A stretch of DNA of 64,000 nt from an uncultured Acidovorax sp. (GCA_913774955.1 CAJYKV010000007.1:1-64000); one strand, 5' to 3'. Counted from the first letter of the stretch, positions 1 through 7,862 are shown. Made by a program: numbers and translations. The notes: generated by a model not told the origin, from the letters alone.

Positions 1-45
1 GGCCACCTCGGCCGCCAATCCGCAGCCGCGGACGCCTGAACTAGG

Positions 46-753
46 GTGAAACAGGTCTTCTCCGCGTTGCAGATTGATAGGTTCAGATGTCTGCACGCTT
101 ATGCGTGCGTTGTGCAGACCTTCCCTAGCGCCATGAGCGCGAATAGTACCGCGGCGAAACAGGGGCAAAAGATATTCCAGATAAATAATGCCATTTATAT
201 GGAGAGTCCAGATATTGTCGATACAAAGTTGGCAGCCCATAGCGAGGCAACTAAGAATAAATTGCGGAAAGCCTTGATTTCTGGCTATGAGGTCACAGTT
301 CATGAGTCGCCAATAACTGCCAACCGGTGGGTCGGTTCGGGATTCGTTATCATCGATCCGGCGACGGGATCTGGTGCTTACACAATAGAAGGTGGAAGCA
401 ATGGTGGCGCCTTCAATCTTCCCTCCGCTTTTTCCCTATGTACTGGTTTTTGGTCAAGTCTTTGGATAAATTTTTCTGTTACCAATGCAATTATTCCAGG
501 AATTGCATTGCCTATGGGCGTGACGTTGCTTACTGGGTCTTTTGTTGTGGATGCATTGGGAGGAATAACGCTGCTGAAAATATTCCTCAATTGGAATGCC
601 TTGGTGGCCGCATGGGCGATTGGTCCTGCCATTGTTATGGCAATAGCGGTGTCATTGATTAATTTTATTTTAATGTCCTTGGTTTTTGAACTGGGAATAT
701 TGATTGGGTCGGCTGCTGTCGCTGCGGCGAACACCTGCAGGAAGGGGAATTGA
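46..753 (+). CDS. Displaced polymorphic-toxin C-terminal module 1 (pre-toxin region plus hydrophobic tip)
   Basis: I do not recognise the tip. Residues from about 40 to 122 match the module at 954-1742: both run from a GQ(K/R) start, through a VTxHE(S/A)PI segment and a W(V)GxGF segment, to the shared boundary GAYTIEGGSNGG. After that the two proteins diverge. The boundary resembles the region before variable tips in large secreted transglutaminase-like polymorphic toxins; that is from memory and not verified. The remaining roughly 113 residues are strongly hydrophobic with several candidate membrane segments, ending in Ala-rich sequence and a Cys-Arg-Lys. The GTG start at 46 has no convincing ribosome site, and an in-frame stop sits just upstream at 37-39. 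This fits an orphan tip normally expressed after recombination into the main gene. The DNA is AT-richer than the genes after 2.2 kb. A membrane-active toxin is inference. Confidence 0.55.
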   Translation: MKQVFSALQIDRFRCLHAYACVVQTFPSAMSANSTAAKQGQKIFQINNAIYMESPDIVDTKLAAHSEATKNKLRKALISGYEVTVHESPITANRWVGSGFVIIDPATGSGAYTIEGGSNGGAFNLPSAFSLCTGFWSSLWINFSVTNAIIPGIALPMGVTLLTGSFVVDALGGITLLKIFLNWNALVAAWAIGPAIVMAIAVSLINFILMSLVFELGILIGSAAVAAANTCRKGN

Positions 754-953
754 TGCTATTGCATTTTTTGAGAAATAGTTCTTATAAAAAATTGATTGTT
801 TTTTTATACTTGATATTTTGGCTAATTGCTATTCCATACACATGGACTCATTGGAATCAAATGGGTCTGGCTTTCAAGGTGTTCTTGGTGATTTTGGAAA
901 TAATTTTCCTGCCTGATATCAAGCTCTTTAAATCAATTATTTTTGATAAGTGA
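753..953 (+). CDS. Small membrane protein, candidate immunity protein for module 1
   Basis: A 66-residue protein with two predicted membrane helices (about residues 13-31 and 38-55) and basic residues near the first helix. The ATG at 753 overlaps the stop of the preceding module (TGATG), and a purine-rich GGAAGGGG stands just upstream, so translation is probably coupled. Immediate placement behind a variable toxin tip, tiny size and low GC fit an immunity protein acting in the membrane against a membrane-directed toxin. No family is recognised, so function rests on position. A TTG three bases upstream is a possible but less likely start. Confidence 0.5.
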   Translation: MLLHFLRNSSYKKLIVFLYLIFWLIAIPYTWTHWNQMGLAFKVFLVILEIIFLPDIKLFKSIIFDK

Positions 954-1742
954 GTGAGAAACCGGGCTCGCGTCGAGCAGCCGTTGCGATTGAATTGCTC
1001 GCCAGCTTGCGGGCCAGTACATGAGTGCGCTGGAGCACACGGTGCCGTAGCGGTTCTTCAGGACCCTGCGAAATGCAACTTGGCAGGCAGCACCGATACG
1101 GTGGCCGGGCTGCCGGAATGTCTGCAAGGCATCAGTGCGGTGAAGGCGCTGGGCTGGCAGCAGTGGGGCCAGAGGACATACACGATCACGCCGCAGGTCT
1201 ATGCGAACCAGCCCAACATCGTGAACACGGCGCTGGTGGCGCACAGCCCGAGCACGCGGGCAAAGGTGCAGGTGGCGCTGGACGAGGGCAAGGAGGTGAC
1301 CATCCACGAGGCGCCGATTGCGCAGAGCGGGTGGGTCGGGGCGGGGTTTACGGTGATCGAGGAGGGGACGGGGGCGGGGGCTTATACGATTGAAGGGGGA
1401 AGCAATGGAGGGGTTCTCGCATGGTGGGAAGGTAATGGAACTTACGTAGGTCTCGCTGTGACTTTACTTTCTTGGATCGCCGTATTTTTACCAGTTTCCT
1501 TCCCCATCGTGGTGATGCTGGCAGCTCTTTCGATTTTCGTGGCGTTCATGAATATTTTGATTATTGATCTGCAGGTGATGGAGAACAATTGCCCTCCCAG
1601 GATGTCCAAGTTTGGGCGTAGCGTCGAGTTGTTTGCATTTGTGGCTGGTTTTTTTGGCGCCCCTGGAGTTGCCGTTGGCTCGTTCCTTTCCTTTTTGACC
1701 GGTGGAGCAATTGGTTCCGCTGTGGCTGCCTGTAGGAGGTGA
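954..1742 (+). CDS. Displaced polymorphic-toxin C-terminal module 2 (pre-toxin region plus hydrophobic tip)
   Basis: A 262-codon frame whose residues of about 66-150 align with module 1 up to the shared boundary GAYTIEGGSNGG. About 110 different residues follow, with two or three hydrophobic segments and a C-terminus AVAACRR that recalls module 1. The first roughly 60 residues have no counterpart in module 1, and the GTG start directly abuts the previous stop without a ribosome site, so this N-terminus may be an accidental extension. The part before the boundary has genome-like high GC and the tip is AT-richer, so the piece looks like a fairly recent copy of the parent toxin's end joined to a foreign tip. 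Membrane toxicity is inference. Confidence 0.55.
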   Translation: MRNRARVEQPLRLNCSPACGPVHECAGAHGAVAVLQDPAKCNLAGSTDTVAGLPECLQGISAVKALGWQQWGQRTYTITPQVYANQPNIVNTALVAHSPSTRAKVQVALDEGKEVTIHEAPIAQSGWVGAGFTVIEEGTGAGAYTIEGGSNGGVLAWWEGNGTYVGLAVTLLSWIAVFLPVSFPIVVMLAALSIFVAFMNILIIDLQVMENNCPPRMSKFGRSVELFAFVAGFFGAPGVAVGSFLSFLTGGAIGSAVAACRR

Positions 1743-1744
1743 AT

Positions 1745-2218
1745 ATGCAAGAATTTCTTCTGAGTATATATCTTGCGAGTTTGGGAGGGCTGGTGGGGGT
1801 TCTGTTGGTCGGTGTCGGAAGAATAAGATTCGAGGTGGCAATTGTGTTCTTTGTGATGATTTCTGTTTTGGGCGGAATGTTTCTCAAGGTGTGGATTGGC
1901 GATTTTGATGTCTGGTGGAAAGTCTGGTTTGTAATGGGGATCGGCTGTTGCTGTTTCCTAAGTGCTTTTTTGGGGTGGAAAAGCGAAATGATGAGCGACA
2001 GCTTGCAGTTGCGGTGGTCTCGCATATCGTTCGCCATTTTGATGCTGGCCTTTTGTTTGTATTTTTCGTTCAACAACGACAAGTTGTTGTTGAATCTTCA
2101 TTTCGCCGGTGACGGACGATGGGAGATTTTTCCTTTGCTGCTGCTGGGAGAATCCGCCATGGGCCTGCTGGGAATGTTCCTGCTCTTCAGGAAAGACAAA
2201 GCAATTGACGGCGGTTGA
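1745..2218 (+). CDS. Multi-pass membrane protein, candidate immunity protein for module 2
   Basis: A 157-residue protein with four or five predicted membrane helices, AT-rich like the tip before it. The ATG at 1745 is preceded by a near-perfect Shine-Dalgarno (AGGAGGT, 1734-1740) that overlaps the last codons and stop of module 2. I chose it over the GTG at 1739, which lies inside that site. Tight coupling to a variable hydrophobic tip repeats the arrangement at 46-953 and argues for an immunity role. It shares no visible sequence with the 66-residue protein, as expected for cognate pairs. I recognise no family. Confidence 0.5.
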   Translation: MQEFLLSIYLASLGGLVGVLLVGVGRIRFEVAIVFFVMISVLGGMFLKVWIGDFDVWWKVWFVMGIGCCCFLSAFLGWKSEMMSDSLQLRWSRISFAILMLAFCLYFSFNNDKLLLNLHFAGDGRWEIFPLLLLGESAMGLLGMFLLFRKDKAIDGG

Positions 2219-2352
2219 GGGTTAACAGTCACAAGAAGAGATTGGTCCTACGCGTGCCAAAGCCACCGCAAGTCTTGGTGCGTGCGTTTGTGTGTGTAGA
2301 GCGCTATCGACGAGAAAGGCTGCGCGCAATGTGTGCCAGAGCATTTTTCGGC

Positions 2353-2358
2353 GATAAT
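2353..2358 (+). promoter_or_regulatory. Candidate -10 box of the RNase P RNA promoter
   Basis: GATAAT ends 6 nt before the first base of the P1 helix of the RNase P RNA, the right spacing for a -10 element. The -35 region around 2330 (TGTGTG) is weak. The rest of 2219-2352 shows no gene. Confidence 0.5.
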
Positions 2359-2364
2359 CCCCCC

Positions 2365-2704
2365 GTGAAGCGCGCCAGACCGCCGCTGGTGCACGTGCCG
2401 AAAGGCCGCACTGGAGGAACGTCCGGACTGCACAGGACGGCGTAGCAGCTAACGGCTGCCCACCGCGAGGTGAGGATCAGAGCAACAGAGACGAGTCCGG
2501 AAGGAGTGCCGCAAGGCAGACCAGCCGGGGTGAAACGGGCAATCTCTACGCGCAGCAATACCAAGTAGGCCAGCGTTGACGTGGTTCCGCGGAGCTGGCG
2601 GGTAGGTAGCATCGAGCCGGGTGGGCGACCCCCGGCCCAGAGTAATGGCGGTCACATGCGGGCAACCGCATGCACAGAATCCGGCTTATCGGCGCGCTTC
2701 ACAC
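2365..2704 (+). ncRNA. rnpB: RNase P RNA (bacterial class A)
   Basis: This is the catalytic RNA of RNase P, which removes 5' leaders from tRNA precursors. Conserved blocks appear in order: GAGGAACGTCCGGACT near the 5' end (the CR-I region), AGAGCAACAGAGA, a GGGTGAAACGG block, an AATACCAAGTAGGC segment, then the 3' blocks ACAGAATCCGGCTTATCGG. The ends close a P1 helix: GTGAAGCGCGCC at 2365-2376 is the exact reverse complement of GGCGCGCTTCAC at 2691-2702. A T-rich run follows (2704-2718), without an obvious terminator hairpin before it. The window's accessory island ends just upstream. Confidence 0.97.
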
Positions 2705-2796
2705 TTTTGGATTTTTTCCGTGCGCCTGCGCCCCGCAGGCGGCGCCGCACGCCGGGCCGCAGCCGCAGCCGCATCTTTCAGTTCCTTGCATTCCCT

Positions 2797-4041
2797 TCAA
2801 GGCCGAGCGCAGTGCGGCGCATGGCCGGCGCGCAGTTCGGCGGCGCGCTGCTCGGTGCCCGGATGGGTGGCGAGCAAGTCCATCCAGGCGCTGTCGCCGC
2901 TGTCCTTCCGCGCCTTTTTCTTCGTGTCGGAGCCGGAGGCGCCGTTCTTCTCTTTCGACTCCTCCCGCTGCTCCGGCGCGATCGCCAGCAGCAGGTCCGC
3001 CATGGGCGCGGTGGGCAGGCGCGCGCGGTCCATCAGCGCGAGGGCATAGCAGTCGGCCTCGCGCTCGTGCGCGCGGCTGTAGGCCAGGCCGGTGACGAGG
3101 GCGCCACCGGTGGACAGCAGGCTGGATACGTCCCCCAGCGCCAGGCCCAGGCCGATGTTGAGCACGCCCTGCTCAACCACGGTGCGCGTGGTGTGGCGGT
3201 GCACGACGTGGCCGATCTCGTGGGCGAGCACGCCCGCCACGGCATCGTCGCCCAGGCCCCGGCGGGAGGCGGTTTCCGCGAGGCCGTCGGTGATGACGAC
3301 GGTGCCTCCCGGCAGGGCGAAGGCGTTGGCGCCCAGGCCGCGGCGGAACTCCAGGCGCAGCGCGGGCGCGTAGCCGGCATAGCGCTGCGGAGCGGCCGGC
3401 ACGCCCTGCGCGAGCGCGTCGAAGCGGGCGCGCAGCGCCTGCTGGCGTTCCGGGGCGAGGCGGGAGGGCTTCAGCAGGTCGCCGTCCATGCGTTCCAGGG
3501 TTTCGCGGGCCAGAGCGGTTTCCCAGCCCAGGGGCACGGCCCGCGTGAGCTGGGTGGCCAGCCACGGCGTGCCGTAGCGGTAGAAGAGCGCCAGCACCAG
3601 CACCGAGGCGAGCAGCACCACGGCCAGCACGCCCCAGCGGGCCTGCATGCGCTGGGCGATGCCCGCACGGTGGCCGGCGGCCTGCAATGCCGCGTGCCAG
3701 CGCGCGATGCCCTCGCCCGCGATCTCCAGGCTGCCGCGTTCGCCCAGGTCCACCGCCAGGCGCGGCGGCGGGCGGCGCGGGTTCCAGGCCTCGGGCCAGT
3801 CCACCGCATCGTGGGTGAAATGCTCCGGCGCGCCGCCCTCGGCGCCCACGGGGTGCAGGGTGAGTTCGGGGCCGCGGGGCCCTGCCGCGATGGCGGCGAG
3901 CACGGCGTGGCCCTGGCTGCTGCGGCCGTCGAACCAGCGCGCAGGCACGGGCTGCGGCGCTCCGGTGGAGGCCTGCGGTGCGGGGCCTGCGGCCTGCGCG
4001 GATGCGCTTCTGGAGTCTGGCGGCGGCACGGCAGCAGTCAT
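2797..4041 (-). CDS. M48-family zinc metallopeptidase, membrane anchored
   Basis: A 414-residue protein with the gluzincin motif HEIGH at residues 274-278 and the downstream glutamate ligand in an EREAD context near residue 328, both typical of peptidase family M48 (HtpX/BepA/Oma1-like). A single hydrophobic helix lies at about residues 137-157, with a polar N-terminal part before it, so the catalytic part follows one membrane anchor. A Lys/Glu/Ser-rich loop occurs near residue 365. It lies 16 bp behind the DUF898 membrane protein gene on the same strand, probably in one transcript. A role in membrane-protein quality control is a family-level guess. The substrate is unknown. Confidence 0.85.
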   Translation of the reverse strand: MTAAVPPPDSRSASAQAAGPAPQASTGAPQPVPARWFDGRSSQGHAVLAAIAAGPRGPELTLHPVGAEGGAPEHFTHDAVDWPEAWNPRRPPPRLAVDLGERGSLEIAGEGIARWHAALQAAGHRAGIAQRMQARWGVLAVVLLASVLVLALFYRYGTPWLATQLTRAVPLGWETALARETLERMDGDLLKPSRLAPERQQALRARFDALAQGVPAAPQRYAGYAPALRLEFRRGLGANAFALPGGTVVITDGLAETASRRGLGDDAVAGVLAHEIGHVVHRHTTRTVVEQGVLNIGLGLALGDVSSLLSTGGALVTGLAYSRAHEREADCYALALMDRARLPTAPMADLLLAIAPEQREESKEKNGASGSDTKKKARKDSGDSAWMDLLATHPGTEQRAAELRAGHAPHCARP

Positions 4042-4057
4042 GGCGGGCAGGCGACGT

Positions 4058-5299
4058 TCAGCCGATCAGGTCCAGGCCGGCGGCATCGGCCAGCGCATCG
4101 CCCACGCCGTTCTGCTGCTGCCGCTGCAGCTGCCCCGCCAGCTGGTCCACGCCGCCCTTGACGTGCAGGGTGACGGATTCGAGCTTCATGCGGTACTCGC
4201 TCACGCGGGCGAACGGGCGGTAGAAGCCCAGGGTGAGCAGGGTGAGCACCAGATTCTTGATGCGCAGCGCGACGAAGCTGCGCGCCCGCAGCCGGCATTT
4301 GAAGCGGGCCACGTGGCTGACGCCGATCTGGTTCCAGGTGATCTGGAACATGCGCGCCTCGCGGTAGGCGCGCGCCGGCGCGGAGATCAGCAGTGCCAGG
4401 AAGGTGAAGAAGACGATGCCGAAGAGGATGAGCAGGAACAGCCACGGCCCCATCCCCCGGGCCTTGCCGGACAGCAGCGCCAGCGAGCCGCCGAAGGCGG
4501 CGCCCACGGCGGCGCTCATGACCGCCACGGTGAGCAGGAACACGCCCAGGGTGGCGAGCCAGACCTTCACGAAATCCATGTAGACCGGCTTCCAGCGGCC
4601 GGGCTCGGTGCCCAGGCGCGACTGCAGCACCAGCATGCTGCGGTAGTTGTATTCGAGCCGGATGGCGCACAGCACGGTGAGCACCAGCGTCAGCGCGAGC
4701 AGTCCCCACATGGCGCCCGTCACCTGCGGCAGCCTGCGGCCGGAGGCGCCCGCCACGGGTTCCGGCACGAGCGCCTGCAATCCGTAGAACGCCGCCAGCC
4801 ACACGGCGGCGATGGCGAACACGGGCCAGCTCGCGGCATAGACCTGCCGCCACCCGGCGGTGAACTGCAGGCGCAGCCCGCGCCAGCGCGTGTTGCCGAG
4901 GCGGAAGCGCATGGCGCTGCCCCAGATCAGCGGGGCGAGCGCCGCGCCCGCGAGGATGAAGAGTGCCACCGTGGTGTCCTGGCCGGTGCGCGCCGCGATC
5001 TGGTAGGCGGCCGTGAGCACCAGCAGCACGATGAAGCCGAACACCATGCGGCGCTGCTGCGCGGTGAATTCGAGCGGACTGCCAGCCACCAGGGTGTGGC
5101 CGTAGAAGTACTGCACGGTGCGGCGGCGCGCCCACGGGGTGTAGAAGCCCAGGGTCACGATGCCCAGCAGCACGTTGACCAGCCAGACGCGGAAGTATTC
5201 GCCGCCGCTGCCGGTGAATTCCAGCGGGTGCGGCTCGATGCCCTGCGGCGAAAGCGATGACGGCATGCGGCCCGGGCGGGGCTCGGCGTGCAGATCCAT
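4058..5299 (-). CDS. DUF898 (YjgN-like) multi-pass inner-membrane protein
   Basis: A 413-residue polytopic membrane protein. It has the repeated features of DUF898/YjgN proteins: a short soluble start, a first region with a FTGSGGEYF motif leading into a helix and TLGFYTPWARRR, and a second similar motif TLGFYRPFARV near the C-terminus that marks an internal duplication. No catalytic residues are evident and the biochemical function of the family is unknown. The ATG at 5299 gives the usual N-terminus. The downstream M48 peptidase gene follows after 16 bp, suggesting a two-gene operon in which both products act at the membrane. A TACACT hexamer about 30 nt upstream could be its -10. Confidence 0.85.
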   Translation of the reverse strand: MDLHAEPRPGRMPSSLSPQGIEPHPLEFTGSGGEYFRVWLVNVLLGIVTLGFYTPWARRRTVQYFYGHTLVAGSPLEFTAQQRRMVFGFIVLLVLTAAYQIAARTGQDTTVALFILAGAALAPLIWGSAMRFRLGNTRWRGLRLQFTAGWRQVYAASWPVFAIAAVWLAAFYGLQALVPEPVAGASGRRLPQVTGAMWGLLALTLVLTVLCAIRLEYNYRSMLVLQSRLGTEPGRWKPVYMDFVKVWLATLGVFLLTVAVMSAAVGAAFGGSLALLSGKARGMGPWLFLLILFGIVFFTFLALLISAPARAYREARMFQITWNQIGVSHVARFKCRLRARSFVALRIKNLVLTLLTLGFYRPFARVSEYRMKLESVTLHVKGGVDQLAGQLQRQQQNGVGDALADAAGLDLIG

Positions 5300-5383
5300 G
5301 GTGTGGGGTCCCCCTCGAAGAGGCGGGCAGTGTAGCGCGCGCGGCCTCTGGCGCGGGGGCCGGGCCGCGCCCGGCGCGCAGGC

Positions 5384-6184
5384 TCAGAAGCGTTCCCAGG
5401 GCAGCAGGTAGCGCCACTGGCCTTCGGGCACCTTGGCGAGCGACACGCTGCCGATGCGCAGCCGCTTCAGGGCCACCACGCGCAGGCCCACGGCCTCGCA
5501 CATCGCGGGAATCTGCCCGGGGCGGATGCCCTTGGTCGCGAAGCGCAGCCGCGTCTCGTTCTGCCAGCTCACCTTGGCGGGCGGCAGGGGCCGGCCGTTG
5601 AACTCCAGCCCCCGGCACAGGCGCTCGAGGCCGCCTTCGGCGATATGTCCTTCGACGGTGGCCAGGCATTCCTGTTCGAGCAGTTCGATGTCTTCGGCCA
5701 GGCGGCGCGCCATGCGCCGGTCCTGCGTGTAGACCACGAGCCCGGTGGCCGCCGATGCGAGCGGCGTGAAGCACTCCTGCTGCCGGAAATGCCGCTGCAG
5801 CACCCGCACGGGCGGGCTGTCGCCCACGTACCGGCGGCCCGGCTCCAGCAGCGCGATCGCGTCCGGAGCCCCGTCGCCGCGCGCCTGGCGCGGATCGCCC
5901 GCCGGCCCGTGGCCGATGCCGGCCTCCCAGCCGGCGGGCTTGTGCAGCAGGATCGTGACGGGCGGCGCTTCCTCGGCCTTCGCGTTCGGCGTGACCGTGA
6001 CGTCCTGGTCGGGGCGGACGCGGGCGCCCGGCGCTTCGGTCATCCGGCCTTGCACCTGCACCCAGCCGCCCTCGATGAGCCACTCTGCCTCGCGGCGGGA
6101 GCAGCCGCGCATCTCCGCGACGCGTTTCGAGAGGCGGATGTGGCCGGCGTCCGCCGCGCCGCTGTCGTGGGACGGGTCATGCAT
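5384..6184 (-). CDS. S4-domain pseudouridine-synthase-like protein lacking the catalytic aspartate
   Basis: A 266-residue protein with an N-terminal S4 RNA-binding domain (about residues 15-65, motif SKRVAEMRGCSRREAE) and an RsuA/RluF-type fold after it. In active enzymes the conserved loop reads GRLDxxTxGL, and its Asp attacks the uridine. Here the aligned loop is TPLASAATGL, so the Asp position is Ala143. The later conserved QIRRM element also reads QIPAM. The protein may therefore bind RNA without isomerising uridine, or use other chemistry. The ATG at 6184 overlaps the end of the NUDIX/MBL gene (ATGCATGA), so the two are probably co-translated. An upstream in-frame start at 6277 would extend into that gene and is unlikely. 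Confidence 0.8.
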   Translation of the reverse strand: MHDPSHDSGAADAGHIRLSKRVAEMRGCSRREAEWLIEGGWVQVQGRMTEAPGARVRPDQDVTVTPNAKAEEAPPVTILLHKPAGWEAGIGHGPAGDPRQARGDGAPDAIALLEPGRRYVGDSPPVRVLQRHFRQQECFTPLASAATGLVVYTQDRRMARRLAEDIELLEQECLATVEGHIAEGGLERLCRGLEFNGRPLPPAKVSWQNETRLRFATKGIRPGQIPAMCEAVGLRVVALKRLRIGSVSLAKVPEGQWRYLLPWERF

Positions 6185-7850
6185 GGCCGGCCTCCAGGGT
6201 GCGCAGGCGCTCGACGTGGGCGAGCAGGGAGCGCTGCGCCACGGGCCACAGCCGCTCGGGCACGTCGCCGTAGGCATGGCGCACCCAGTCCTCGGTGCTG
6301 CCCTCGGGCAGCGCCTGCATGGCGGCCAGCACCTTGGCCTCGCGCGCGAGCCGGTGCGCCTTCAGCCGGGCGATCGCCCCACGCGCACCGGCGATCGCGT
6401 AGCCGTGGGCCGGCAGGATGAACTCGACGCCATGGCGTTCGCAGAGCGCGTCCAGCCGGTCGAGCGAGGCGAGGTAGTCGTCCATGTTGCCGTCGGGCGG
6501 GTCGATCACGGTGGTGCTGCCGTTCAGGATGTGGTCGCCGCTGAACAGCAGGCCGTCCTCGCGCAGCAGCAGGCACAGGTGGTTGGCGGCATGCCCGGGG
6601 GTGTGGACCACCTCCAGGGTGTGCGTGGCGTCGCCTTCCAGCCGGTGGCCGGCGAGCGGGAGCAGTTCGCCATCGGCCAGGGCCCGGTCGGGCGTGAAGC
6701 GGGCGGCCGCGCGCGCCGTCGGGGCCGAGGGCAGGCCCAGCACCGGCGGGCGCGGGCGGCCCGCGGCGGCCACGCGCGCGGCCAGCGGGGCGGCGCCGGG
6801 CGCATGGTCGGCGTGGGAATGCGTGCAGACGATGGCGCGGATGTCGCCGCCGGCCGCATGCCAGAGGCGTTCGAGGTGCACCTCGTCGGCCGGGCCGGGA
6901 TCGATGGCGATGTAGCCGGTGGACGGATCGCCGACCAGGTAGCTGTTGGTGCCGGGCCCTGTCATCGCACCCGGGTTGGCGGCGGTCAGGCGCTGCACGT
7001 TGCGCAGCAGCGGCACCGGGCGCTCGGGCTGCCAGTCGAGCGGGTGCACGATCTGTCCATGGGGGCAGACCAGGGCGAGTTCGCCGTAGGGCGCCTCGTG
7101 CTCCATGTACCGCGCCTCGCGGCCCGCGAGCAGGCCGGCGCGCGGGCAGCTGGTCCAGAGCGGCTGCCCGTGGGCCACGGCCGCGAGCACCGCGTCGGCG
7201 CTGGCGAACTCCGCGAGCCGCTCCAGCGTGCGGATGGTCGGGAAGATCATGAAGAACTGCCCGGCCGCATGCCGGTCCAGCGCATCCCGCGGGCGCACCC
7301 AGACGGGCTCGAACTGCTCGGTCTCGTCGGCCACGGGCTCCTGGCCCTGCGGCATGCGCGCGACCAGGAAGGGCACGTCGAAGCGCTTGGGCAGGTCGCG
7401 GTCGGCCGTCCAGTGCGCGAGCAGGAAGACCGCATCGGCCGCCAGCCGCAGGCCGCGCGCGGCGCACTGCGCAACGAAGGGCGCGGCGCGGTCGAGCGCG
7501 GCGATGTCCCGGGCGTCGGCGAAGCGGCCGTCCGCATGCCGCGCGAGCAGCACGCCCAATTCCTCGAAGCTCTCGCGGATGGCGGCGACGGCCTGGGTGA
7601 CGCGCTCGCCCGCCTGCTCGGGGCGGTGGTCGACCTGGGCATGCGTGGCGGCCTCCGCGTCCTGCGCGTCGATGGCGCCGCCGGGAAACACGTAGGCGCC
7701 CGGCGCGAAGCTGGCCTGCGGCGAGCGCCGCGTCATGAGCACTTCGAGGCCGGCGCCGCCGGGCGCGTCGCGCAGCAGCAGCACGGTGGCCGCCGCGCGC
7801 GGAGTGGCGGGCTCGCGGTGGGGATGGAGTTGTTGGGAGAGGCGGGGCAT
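6177..7850 (-). CDS. NUDIX hydrolase - metallo-beta-lactamase-fold fusion protein
   Basis: A 557-residue two-domain protein. The N-terminal half is a NUDIX domain: a FVFPGG-type entry (YVFPGGAID) followed, after an insertion, by the box remnant RESFEELGVLL that holds the metal-binding glutamates. The C-terminal half is a metallo-beta-lactamase fold of the LACTB2/glyoxalase II type, with THSHADH as the zinc-binding HxHxDH, later GHAANH and a final HG motif. NUDIX domains cleave nucleoside-diphosphate-X or acyl-CoA substrates and MBL domains hydrolyse phosphodiesters or thioesters; the true substrate here is not visible. The ATG at 7850 starts at the NUDIX domain and has GATAAT six bases before it, suggesting a leaderless transcript. 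Confidence 0.85.
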   Translation of the reverse strand: MPRLSQQLHPHREPATPRAAATVLLLRDAPGGAGLEVLMTRRSPQASFAPGAYVFPGGAIDAQDAEAATHAQVDHRPEQAGERVTQAVAAIRESFEELGVLLARHADGRFADARDIAALDRAAPFVAQCAARGLRLAADAVFLLAHWTADRDLPKRFDVPFLVARMPQGQEPVADETEQFEPVWVRPRDALDRHAAGQFFMIFPTIRTLERLAEFASADAVLAAVAHGQPLWTSCPRAGLLAGREARYMEHEAPYGELALVCPHGQIVHPLDWQPERPVPLLRNVQRLTAANPGAMTGPGTNSYLVGDPSTGYIAIDPGPADEVHLERLWHAAGGDIRAIVCTHSHADHAPGAAPLAARVAAAGRPRPPVLGLPSAPTARAAARFTPDRALADGELLPLAGHRLEGDATHTLEVVHTPGHAANHLCLLLREDGLLFSGDHILNGSTTVIDPPDGNMDDYLASLDRLDALCERHGVEFILPAHGYAIAGARGAIARLKAHRLAREAKVLAAMQALPEGSTEDWVRHAYGDVPERLWPVAQRSLLAHVERLRTLEAGHA

Positions 7851-7856
7851 CGGGGG

Positions 7857-7862
7857 ATTATC
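7857..7862 (-). promoter_or_regulatory. Candidate -10 box, leaderless promoter of the NUDIX/MBL gene
   Basis: On the minus strand GATAAT ends 6 nt before the ATG at 7850, so transcription would begin at or next to the start codon. No good -35 is visible. The same arrangement recurs before dapF, lpxC, rodA and tldD. Confidence 0.4.

Noticed and set aside
933-1307. Minus-strand 124-codon frame across the second toxin module
   Set aside because: It is the antisense of module 2's pre-toxin region; no recognisable transposase or other domain, so I did not call an insertion sequence remnant.
2215-2445. Open frame leading into the RNase P RNA
   Set aside because: It runs through the rnpB 5' domain, so it is not coding.
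2719-2745. Hairpin GCGCCTGC...GCAGGCG after rnpB as its terminator
   Set aside because: The T-run lies before, not after, the stem on the plus strand, and on the minus strand no T-run follows, so it does not fit an intrinsic terminator.
2581-4161. Long plus-strand frame of 526 codons opposite the M48 gene
   Set aside because: Antisense GC-rich shadow of the peptidase; it also begins inside RNase P RNA and has no known pattern.
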